Source of the DNA: Tanytarsus gracilentus
Lineage: Eukaryota > Arthropoda > Insecta > Diptera > Chironomidae
Assembly (NCBI GenBank): GCA_038502055.1
Contig: JAXRKN010000040.1
Span: forward strand, 2,480,001-2,544,000
Length of the DNA: 64,000 bases
Reading direction: 5' to 3'
This document shows positions 51,801 to 61,371 of this stretch, piece by piece. The notes below the pieces were generated by a model that saw nothing but the letters and a program-made list of their open reading frames with translations, was not told the origin of the DNA and made no database searches. The stretch's first letter is position 1; the number at the start of each line of letters is the position of its first letter. The position numbers and the translations under genes were made by a program.

Positions 51801-54800
51801 AATTTTCATAAAAATTGAATGCATCCGGGGGATCCATTGAAAGGAATTTCTTGCTGAATGGAAATGTGTCGAGACCTTTTTTTCGATTCTAATTCACTCG
51901 AAAGTTGCTCTGGGAGTTTCGTGAGTTACCGATGATTATGATGACGACAGGGATCCAAGTGCAATGTGTTCATTTTTCATACGAGAGATATTTTTATTTA
52001 GCGAGCAATCTTCCGGATGAGATGGGAATTTGAAGAGGGATGAAAAAGGAATCCAGAAGATGTTTTTTGAATAACAGCAAACACAATTCACTGGCAAATA
52101 AATAACAAATGAGGATTGGAATTAATCGACATCTTGACAGCGCCCCGAAACTTTTTGGCCGCCTCTCTACGTATCGATTGCATTATAAATAACTGTCCTA
52201 AAAACTCTCCTGAGAGAATCCCCTTACATATTTGTGTGTGAGACATGCACGAGCAAGTCGAGGAGGAAGAAAGTAGAAACAAACAGTCTCAGCGGGATGC
52301 TACTCTACGCATTTATATTGGAGTCGATTACTTTCTCACAAACTGTGAAGATAAATTTCATAAATGATTGCACATTGAGCTTATAAAACATTCATGGCGT
52401 TAATGAAATATTTTATATACAGCTTGGGTGCCACTTCACTTTACAACTTTAGCCATTGTCAGTTTCCTTTTTAAGTTTTCTAATCACATAAATGCGATAA
52501 ATTTTTTGACCCCCCTCTATAAGTACTGTTGAGCATTAAAATCTCCTAAGCCCAACGTACTTTCATCCATTAAAAAGTTGTTTTTTGTGCATTATATGTC
52601 ACCCTTGGTGATAAAAACTGAATTTATATTATTCCTAAATTGTTCTTTGACTTCGATCAGCTACCCAAGAAATGACAAAAATGAGGCGTTTATGTCATCA
52701 CGATTTGGTAATAATGTCTTATGACTCTCGTCCCCGCTCACTCTCTTTGATTTGCTTTGATGTCTTTTTAAACACTTTTATTACATACTTTTTACATCGA
52801 TCATGATGGTGACTTACAGTTAGAGGTTAGTTGCGAATTTATGTCACATAAAATTTGAGATTTTTCTAGATGAGTGTCAAAAACTTTTGCAACTATTCTT
52901 TCAATCAGTTGACATACAAAAAAAGAAATTGTTTATCGGGCCTTCATGTATGTAAACATGTATTTTCGTGTGTTCACACACATGATTTCTTTTATTTATA
53001 AACTCGTATATAGGCGATGAATTAAGTTGTCTCCCACACACAGCTCCTTTTCATAAAAATGCGTGTATGTGCCGTCTTGTGTGTGGATGTAATTTTACAG
53101 CAACTACGTGACACGAATGCATGAGTGAAATCTATAAAAGACGCATATATTTTATTTTGTTTTTGCGAAGTGATTGTTTTGTGTTGTAGTTTTTAATTGT
53201 TTTTGATTTTTAGAATTTGGATATTTTGATGTCTTGTCTTTGGTGTTGTTTGATTTTCGAGTTGGTGGCTTTTGTTTTGAGAGAGGGATAAAGGATGTGA
53301 GGGGGTCTATTTAGGTTGAAGTTGCCGTTGTGTGTAGATAGCAGTTTTGAGATGGTAGTTATAGACCGTGGCGGTGATGAAGTGGTACCAGCTTCATCTT
53401 GCTGTATTTGAATAAGCTTCGCTTTTTTTGAGGCCTTCACATTTTTTTGATTGTCTTGGTTCGGTTTAAAAGCGTTATTTTTTCTGGTTTTGTTATTTTC
53501 TTAAGCTGTGAGGTCTGGGAGATGCAGTTTGATCATTTCGTTCTTTCAGTTTGCTCTCGTCTGCTTTTTCGTTGCCTTCTATGCCACAATGTCCCGGAAC
53601 CCAAATGAGTGTAAGCTCATTAGAACTTCCAAGAGCTTGTACCTTTTGAAGACAATTCCAAACAGTTTTTGAGCTAACTTCTTCTGTTTTTTATGCTCCT
53701 GCTGTCAGAGAATGAATATTTCTCCTCAATTTCTCCTAGACATTCATCACCACATTTCTATTGCATTTCTTCTGCTGGTATTACTTTTGCCAACATTGCC
53801 GAAAGCCATATGAATCTATATCTCCTACCTGCTTTTCGTGCTGTACCAACTAGCATCTCCTTTCTTCTTCATCAATTTCTTTTTTTGCACTAAATATTCT
53901 AACCAATATCTATAAATCTGCAAGATTTTTCTTTCGTTTTTTATTCTGTATGTCGAGTTTACTTCTCCCAACCAATCTAGTCTACAAGTTTAAATTGCCA
54001 TTTTATTTTTAATAGTCAATCAATCATTTGGCACCGTTCCTCTAGTTATTATATGCCTTCTTTACTTAACTTTTTGGCTTTTTTTTTCTTTGTGCCCCAA
54101 CTTTACCTGTGATCTTGGTTTTGTTAGAATTTTTTTTTATCCTGTAATCCAACCTCTCCGGTTCTTTTTCTTTTTTTATCTTTTGTCATTCGTCTGTTAA
54201 TCTTTACTCCTATTTGCCTGTTTTTCACAATCCACTTGAAAGTTATTTCTACTATTTATCTCTTCTTTGTGGTGAGTTTTTTTGTTTCTTCTTTAACACA
54301 ATCAATTTTTATTTTCATGTTTTCGTGAGAACCTTCACAACATATATCTGCATAACCTTGAGCCCACACACCACCTACTGTTGTTCCGGCAACTTTAACA
54401 ACAACCAATGAGAACTCAACAACACTTGCCCTTTGTGCGTAATTTCTATTTTCTTATTTAACAGTTATAATCTCTTTTTTCTGGACCATCTTTTTTTTGT
54501 TAAGGTTTCAGTCTGTCCACCCAAACACTTCTTTGACCACTCTCTCTTGCTATGTAAAGCTTTGTAGTTACAGTTTGATTTATATTTGCATGCTTACAGA
54601 AATTCTTTTATAATGAGTTTCTTTTTTTAGTTAATGAATGTTGGTTGTGTTTGTTCTGTGTGGCGGTTGGTGCGTTTCGACACCCCATTTGAAGTAATGA
54701 TGTGCTTTTTTATAAGCTTTAATGTGGTTCATAAGTCTCCTCCTTAGTAGAATGGATATTTCCGTCTCTACAGTGTTTAAAGCGTTTAATTGACCATTCC

Positions 54801-57800
54801 CATCGCAATTTTTGTGACATTCTGTTGAATATACTAGTGGTTTCCGTTGTTCACAGCATCAAAACTTGTTGGGGTGGTTGAGACAGAGTTTTTTTCGTGT
54901 AGTTTGTTTAGCGGCTCCTCTGTTTTGTCGGACCCGATAACAATTGTGAACGGATTTTATTTAATTCCATTTAGTTGCAGGATTTCTTTTTACCTCTTTA
55001 TTGTTTTGCGTTTTCTGTCAACCCCAATGGGATGAAATAGCTTTGCTTGTTTTTTGTCTCGTTGGTTAGTCTTCTGGGCTTCCTAGTTTCATTAACCTGG
55101 GTGACCGGCACCTATAAAAGACTTTTGCGCATTCTCTAGATCTTTTGCTTGCTCATGTGAGCATTTCAAGATCATTTTTTTACAAGATTATGGACTGATT
55201 TTATATTTCGATCTTTTGAACTTAATCAGTTTTGGTTGTAGTATTGTTTTTTAAGTGTTTTTTTATTCTTGTATTGTGGTCTGAAAATTTTCTTGACACA
55301 TCCAATATTTACTTTTTTTTATAATCGGGTGATGTGAGTCTAATTCCTTGAGTACAAGGTGTCTTCTTGCTTAATTTTGGCTATTAAAGTCATGACTCTC
55401 TCCCCTTTTTGTATTTGTAGATCCCCAATTTATATGATGGCATTTACGTCCCTCCAGTAATCATTTTTTGCTGTTAACTCTGCGTGTTGATATTCAAATT
55501 TAGCATTGGGAGGGTTTTGGGTCCTGGAAAGTTGGCGGAAATTTCGGGTTCTTCCTTCCCTCCTTTAATTAACTGGATTGTTTTTCATCCCCACTCAAAA
55601 ATTTACTAGAGCTTCTTAATCTTTTCTTAATTAAAATGCGCTTCTAACTTTTCACTCCCATTATGACACCATTCAATTTTTGAGTTTAACCGTTCTATAT
55701 TTTCACTGATAGGGTTCTTGTATTAGTCTGTCAATTTTCATATTCTCCTTCTCTAGTCGGCTGTGGGCCTTGCTATGTTGAAGGTTTACTGGCTATCTTA
55801 GGCACTTGACATATTTAGAATTGAACCTATCAACCTGTGTACCCCTTGTAAAAATAACAAGGAATAATAAATAAATTTTGCAATTAAAAAATAATTTTTC
55901 ATCAGATGTCTTCCATCAGCAAATGGATATAAGCAGGGATGGAAGTGACAATCAATTTCCTAGAGATGAAGATTTATATAATATATTTTTTAGGTTTTAT
56001 TAGATTTCTAAAGTTCGTTTGTATTGAATTCTGTGGAATCGCAGGCTCCAAGAAATTCTCTGGGCTCAAAACTCTCTCCTAGAACGCATATATTTATTCA
56101 CGCTCAATTTCTGCACATAATCTCTGATGATATTCGCCTTTGCTCTACACAGTTTCTCATTCTGATTTATGCTCGATTAGGTTTCCTTTGATAAAAATTC
56201 TTCTTTAGCTTTTTTTTGCTCATTCGATTTCTGATCATAAACTCCAATGTGATTGCGATGGAAATTGAATTAAGGAAAAGTTCTCTCTTTTTATATTCTT
56301 CGGGTGCGGCAGTAAAGAAGAAGATTTTTGAACTTTTGCCACGACTCTTGCTCTCTCCCGAAAATATTTCGAAAAGAAAGTTAAGAAGATGATGGCGATG
56401 ATGATGAAGAAATAATAAGAAGAAGTTAAGAAGTATGCATGAGAGTATGCTTTCAGCATATTTTACTATCAATTGAGTCTCTAATGCAAATTTAAAGCGT
56501 TTTATAGTCATGTTAAATGGAGATATTCCAATTTTCAATCTCACCCTCCCTCTCAAAAATGTTGTGCCTTGATCGTTCTTTATCGCCCAATAAGCAAGAA
56601 TTATTGTCAAATTGCATCGAAAGCAAAGTTCACCTCTCATAAAAATCGAGAGGAAAAAAAGAAGAGTTGTGTGCATAATCCATTTGCCAATTGAACATTG
56701 GTTGGGAGGAAGGAGCAGCAACAGCGGCAAAAAATGGCATGAGAATGAGAATGTTATGTTGAGAAAATTTTATGGTATCACATGCTAAAAAGTGCCAATA
56801 AAGAAGATAATAAAATAGGAATTGATGCTGCAATTTAATGCCATTTTCATACACATATACGGCGATAGAGAGGAGAAAGACAACTAAAGTACTAAAGTCG
56901 CTGCCATCATAAATTCAGCTGCTGCTTTGCTATAGTTTCACGGTACATTTAAGGAATCAAAGTGAGCAGTAGCACATGACTGTTTTAGAAGAGAATCTCG
57001 TAAATTATATTACCTCCATTTTTTTGTTGTGTATTTGTTTCGTATATCAGCACAACCACGAGACTTTTTTGCCGAAAAAGTTCCCTGTCATGAAATTATG
57101 AAAGCGATTTATTTTATTGCTCAATGCTTTTAACGTAGTACAATGGCAGCATCTTTCCCCTCTAACATATATGTGTGCTCCAATCCTCCAGCTAGAAATT
57201 CATAGTGATCTAACTTTTGAACTAACTTGAATACTTTTTCTAACTGGGTTTGTGTAAAAAATTTTGAGGCTGAAATATTTTACGATCGAAGCATTGTTGA
57301 ATGAAAAGAAAAGCTGAGCATGTTCAAATTCCCCCTCAAAACAACGAGGCGCATGCTGATGAAAATGAAAAGGCAAGAAGTCATAAAATGAACTTGCTTG
57401 AGAGACATTAACTTATGAATGCTTGAAAATCCACTTTAATACGCCTCAATTAAAATTGATTTCAGAGACGAGAAGAGATCGTAAAATCATGTCTAACGAC
57501 ACGACACAATGAACGAGAATTAAATGTGAAAAAAGGAATTAAATCGCACTTCATGAACTCCCACGCATTCTTGAACATCATGTAATGTCAGAAAAGGTCT
57601 AAATTTTCACTTTTAATCGCTCTTTGTATTAGCTCTACTCGCCTGCACTCACTGCTAAATCATTACCTTTCCTCTCATCTCACTCATCTGAAATCGTTTT
57701 CAACTCTCTCAGCATCCATAGAAGATAAGTACACACTTGTAGCCTTAAAATGAAGTACCGCTACACACTCGCTTTTGTTTTGCTTCCTCATGTATGAACG

Positions 57801-60800
57801 TTCCATTATACAATCCTAATGTGTATGTTCTTCATCAACATAATAATCATCATCATCATCTTTAGGTGCATTTCAGCATACACTTAGAACGATTGTGATG
57901 CCAAGTGGAAATTTTCTCACAGGGCATAACTGCTAAGCTTTTGCCTTTTAAACTTTTTTCCTCTCTTTATCTTTCTCTGTTTACAGTTGATGTTGTGTGG
58001 TTAACAAAAGGAGAAAAATAAGAGGCTTTTTTATTGCACAACCGTCATCATAATGGTAAATTATTTAGTATATAGAGGTAGAGAACAAACAGCAGGAAAT
58101 TTAGAGGTGTTTTTTCATTTAAATAACGATGCTCATTGCAGACTTGAAATTGCCTTGTTGCGTAATGTATAAAGAGTAACGAGAGGAAGCACGGAAGGAA
58201 AAGAGGTTGGAGAGAGGTGAGAATGTTTATTAATATGCATGTTCCCATTGTGGCTATGCAATAACATTATTTTATGAAGTGAACTACCATTTGCTGTGTG
58301 CATGAATATGAAATGTGAATTCACTCGTGGGAAATCTGAAAGATTTTTGGTGAGTAAACAATTGTTTTGATTTTTTCAAGGAGAAAATTGTTTGATTTTT
58401 AATTTTTTTTAAAGTAAATTGCTCTTAATTAGCTCTTTGAGCGTATTCAAAAGTTAATTAGAGGAAAAACTCAGACAAAGACACGAGAGAAAAATTACCA
58501 AACAATTTAAAAATTAAAAATTCTGCGTTTAATAAACAACATTTTATTTGAGTTTTTTTGGATGTCTTAAAATGAAATGGTCAAAAGTGCTCGTGTCTGG
58601 CTCCTCTACAGGTAAAAATCCCCTCATGACACAATCTACATATAAATTTTGTCGGCATATTAAGAGCTCTCTCGCTCGCATGAGAAAACATATTTCGAAT
58701 TGTCCTCGAGGGAAATATTTTCCGAGATTTAAAGTTAATGAGTCTTTTACCGCAAACATAAAGTCATACATGGATGTTTTATGCACACAAGAGTGAAGGC
58801 AGAAAATTTATCATGCGAGTTTACGCACATATTGTTGTGCGGCTCGGAGTGAATTTGTTTCTCTATCTTTTTTATTTCAGGTCTCTCTGAGTTAGGATGC
58901 GGATATGGAAAGCGAGCGAGAGAAAAGGGGAAAATATTGCTAATTATCAATCCGAATAAATTACCATTTTGAGATATTTGCCTGTCTACCCTTTGGCACT
59001 TTTCCATCCTGCCTCGACTCGACTCGATGGAAACTTTATATTGTTACACTCACATATATATAAAAAGGAGCTTAGCTCTTTTTCAGCAACAATATTTTAC
59101 TGCTATTATTCCTCTTTGTGTCGGATCTGTAGAGTTCGAGCAGCAACAGAAAACAAGAAGGTTTTATTTATGGAATGACATTCAGCTCTCGGTTGGAACT
59201 TAATATTTTTCTCCCACTCATTCGTTGCCGAATAAATTAAAGCATTTGGCATTTTACTTTTGATACCGAAATTTATTTTCTCGTTGTGCCATAAAGTAAC
59301 TTATGCTACATATCACATACACACAATCACATAAAGTATACAAGGGACGAATGACATGGGAGAAAACTGGTTTTTGTGATGATTTTCAATTTTTCCTCTC
59401 GACCATGGAACTTTTTCTCTATTGTTGCGCATTTCAGCTTTATACTTTGCCAATCCCGTACGTTTACATGCGAGTGACGGGGGTGAGATGAAGAGAGAGA
59501 GAGAGTAAAAGTGCCACAAGGAAAAATCTCATCAAAAATCGTCGATAATGCTGGAGATATCATGACTTGGCGTAAAATGAAGCGAAATTTCATCATGAAG
59601 CAGAACATATCATCTTTCAGACAGTGCCAGCCTGCCTCTAGGAATGTATCGTCATTTATCATCGAATGATATTTCATGTGTATGTGTGTGCAGCACAATT
59701 TGAAACTGGATGATAACGACGTGCGAGAGAGTGGATGGAAAGAGGTAAATCACGAATATGTATATGCTGGGAAAAGCATGATAGATTTCTGACATACGAG
59801 TCTAGCTCTCGCTCCCTAATTTATCAACTCAACTAACTCCCGAGGTTGTTTTAAAATTTAATAAAACAACATATCTGGATTAACGGCAAACTACCATTAT
59901 GTGTCATGTGAAGAATGACGGCATATATATGGTGGCTGTTAGATAGCGGTGTAACTGGATTGACAGTGCAGTGTACGAAAGATTTATATAAAAAAGTTTT
60001 ATCACTCAATGCCATTTGCAGGGGGAGTTTTAAGGAGAGTGAGGCAATGACGACCATAGCAGCGTAAAATATTTCATAATGGACGAGAGAAATAAATGGA
60101 TGGTAATTTTTAATATTCAAATTACTAATCCCTGTGCACATTGCTCTATCGTCAAACCCCCAACCGCCTTTCAGCGCTAAAAATTATTTAACATCAATTT
60201 TACTTTGTCATTTTTACTATACAACCAGTCATTCATTCTTTTCTCTTTATTCTTTCCCATCGCTGTGCTGCTCGCTATGAGGATAAAAAATTTAATGATG
60301 CCATAGAATTGTGTGTATGTGTATGTCTGGCTACAAGCTTTACGACGACCGCTCTTTTTTTAAATTTCCGTGTAACAATTTTCCGGAAAAAAAATTCATT
60401 GAAAATTGACAGCGGAGATCGAAGCTGTGGGGATGATTAAGTTTAGATTTTTTATACAAAAACCCTTGTTTAGATTTTTTAACTAAAAAATTTTTTTCTA
60501 TTCAACTTTATTCACTGCGAAAAAAATCCCACACATAATAGAAGCATTTTGATGGGTTGGAATTTTTTCCTGTCTCTAATTTATTCGACATAGCGATGTT
60601 TGTCAGTCAGTTATTGATTTTTCTTCCTGTTGTTACGCCACGCCATTCATTGAAGCCAGTGATGGAAAATTTTCATTTATTACCGAGCAGCTCCATGAAA
60701 AGGCAGTAGATTGGAAAATATTTGAAGCAATAATTTTCCATTGATTGCATCTTACAGGTTGCATAAATTGAATGCAGGAAGTAAGTGTAATAAAAATAAA

Positions 60801-61371
60801 ATTGTGAGGGGCGACAGGAAGGGAGAGAAAAATAAACTGGAGCAGCAGATGTGATTTGTTCAGCAGAATTCTAATCAATTTTCTCTTTTCTGACACTTTT
60901 CTTATCAACCTCGTAATGCACCTTGTTATTACTTTCTGTTCATCGTGAAGACAAAAATAATTTTTCCTTTTTCTCTAGTCGAGAGGAAAAAATTTAATCT
61001 CCATAAAATGATCCCATTAAAAGTTGAAAACATTCCATCTCATAAATCAGGAATATCATCGAGTTAATGGCACTGGAGATGACCATAAAAACGTTAAGAG
61101 GCAAAATTAATGAATTTTATCAGCGCTATTAACAAAACAAAACCCTTTTCCCACATTGACAATCTTTGGTGTGCAAAAGGAGTTTAACAGACGGTCTATA
61201 AAATATATTTATTTTTAGGCCTCACCATGAGACAATGTTCCATTAATAAACCCGCCCCATAATAATAATAATCATAAATCATGTTACTCACCGGCATAGT
61301 TTGACTTCCGTGTAAGCTAGTAATAGCTGCTTGAGCTTCGGGATGTGAGCTGAATTTTACAAATGCACAAC
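45680..61371 (-). CDS. bru3: CELF/Bruno-family RNA-binding protein, C-terminal 305 aa in seven exons (bru3-like)
   Basis: Seven exons (61371-61292, 49037-48794, 48404-48276, 48183-48085, 46911-46834, 46029-45871, 45807-45680) join at GT-AG sites in one frame. They encode the last part of RRM2 ([16 protein letters not shown], then [18 protein letters not shown]), the divergent linker, and a complete RRM3. RRM3 has RNP2-like NLFIYHL, RNP1 KCFGFVSF and the family ending [15 protein letters not shown] proteins bind U/G-rich RNA through three RRMs and control alternative splicing, translation and mRNA decay in nucleus and cytoplasm. The linker start ([13 protein letters not shown]) and the ANRPY end match the CELF3-6 branch, whose Drosophila member is bru3, better than the aret/CELF1-2 branch. 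RRM1 and early RRM2 lie beyond the right edge, so the gene is partial here. Family is certain; paralogue is probable. Confidence 0.93.
45871..46029 (-). CDS. bru3: bru3 exon: first two-thirds of RRM3 (159 nt)
   Basis: It encodes [20 protein letters not shown], then the helix and loop with [20 protein letters not shown] and SKCF. NLFIYHL is RNP2. The acceptor is TCAAATAG and the donor is TTTG|GTGAGT. The exon is phase 1-1, but skipping it would remove most of RRM3. Confidence 0.96.
46030..46833 (-). other. bru3: bru3 intron, 804 nt
   Basis: Donor GTAAGA at 46833 and acceptor TAG at 46030. AT-rich; no embedded feature seen. Confidence 0.85.
46834..46911 (-). CDS. bru3: bru3 linker exon (78 nt, phase 1-1)
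   Basis: It encodes [20 protein letters not shown] then SVQRE, just before RRM3. The acceptor is TTTAACAG and the donor is GAAG|GTAAGA. A symmetric exon. Confidence 0.93.
46912..48084 (-). other. bru3: bru3 intron, 1173 nt
   Basis: Donor GTGAGT at 48084 and acceptor ACAG at 46912. Short open frames on the plus strand (47141-47514) look like chance; nothing else seen. Confidence 0.85.
48085..48183 (-). CDS. bru3: bru3 linker exon (99 nt, phase 1-1)
   Basis: It encodes [20 protein letters not shown] followed by [12 protein letters not shown], a linker segment shared by insect Bruno-3 proteins. The acceptor is TTTTTACAG and the donor is GTTG|GTGAGT. A symmetric exon. Confidence 0.93.
48276..48404 (-). 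CDS. bru3: bru3 linker exon (129 nt, phase 1-1)
   Basis: It encodes [20 protein letters not shown] and then a Gly/Pro/Asn segment with [16 protein letters not shown]. The donor is GGAC|GTAAGT. The length is a multiple of three and both ends are phase 1, so the exon could be skipped without a frameshift. Confidence 0.92.
48405..48793 (-). other. bru3: bru3 intron, 389 nt
   Basis: Donor GTGAGT at 48793 and acceptor TTAG at 48405. On the plus strand it is rich in GAGAG and GTGTGTAG runs, so the sense strand carries pyrimidine-rich and CA-rich stretches. Confidence 0.85.
48794..49037 (-). CDS. bru3: bru3 exon: end of RRM2 and start of the linker (244 nt)
   Basis: The acceptor is TTTTAG|GGAGCA and the donor is GGTG|GTGAGT. 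It encodes [18 protein letters not shown] (last strand of RRM2), then [20 protein letters not shown] and an Ala/Gln/Met-rich linker ending ATQIPHALG. The frame stays open past the donor into the intron, but that tail is not CELF-like. Confidence 0.95.
53200..55860 (-). mobile_element. Decayed non-LTR retrotransposon (I/Jockey-type LINE) in the bru3 intron
   Basis: On the minus strand, 55792-55700 reads [16 protein letters not shown] and ends IQEPYQ, like the start of a LINE endonuclease domain. Around 54354-54346 the frame [15 protein letters not shown] resembles the RT catalytic YADD box with one Asp missing. At about 53830-53556 an RNase H domain is visible: [10 protein letters not shown], then [21 protein letters not shown] and [16 protein letters not shown] (53603-53556). 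The order endonuclease, RT, RNase H is that of I-group and some Jockey-group LINEs. Stops and frameshifts interrupt all three parts, and 2.7 kb is shorter than a full ORF2, so it is a dead, internally deleted copy. Outer limits are approximate; no target duplication was found. Confidence 0.75.
53556..53830 (-). pseudogene. RNase H domain remnant of the LINE
   Basis: The C-terminal RNase H motif [16 protein letters not shown] at 53603-53556 is intact, with the expected His, Asn and Asp. Upstream, SFSDS carries the central Asp, after which a frameshift and a stop separate it from [11 protein letters not shown]. An in-frame stop also splits AEEMQ from [12 protein letters not shown]. Confidence 0.75.
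61292..61371 (-). CDS. bru3: bru3 exon: second half of RRM2 (80 nt)
   Basis: The acceptor is CTTGCAG and the donor is CCG|GTGAGT. It enters in phase 1 (completing a split Gly codon) and encodes [18 protein letters not shown] and LHGSQTMP, leaving in phase 0. CAFVKF is the RNP1 part of RRM2. An 80-nt exon at this place is also found in vertebrate CELF genes, so its boundaries are old. Confidence 0.95.

Larger units (their letters stand above)
49038..61291 (-). other. bru3: bru3 intron, 12254 nt, interrupting RRM2
   Basis: Donor GTGAGT at 61291 and acceptor TTTTAG at 49038. It separates the CAFVKF exon from the rest of RRM2. It contains the LINE remnant at about 53.2-55.86 kb and one long unexplained minus-strand frame at 56167-56730. 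The remainder (49.04-53.2 and 55.9-61.29 kb) is AT-rich sequence with simple repeats such as (CAT)n near 57846; no further exon with CELF similarity was seen. Confidence 0.85.

Noticed and set aside
53210..53440. 76-residue minus-strand frame ([14 protein letters not shown])
   Set aside because: It lies at the 3' end of the LINE remnant and is probably a piece of its decayed tail, not an independent gene.
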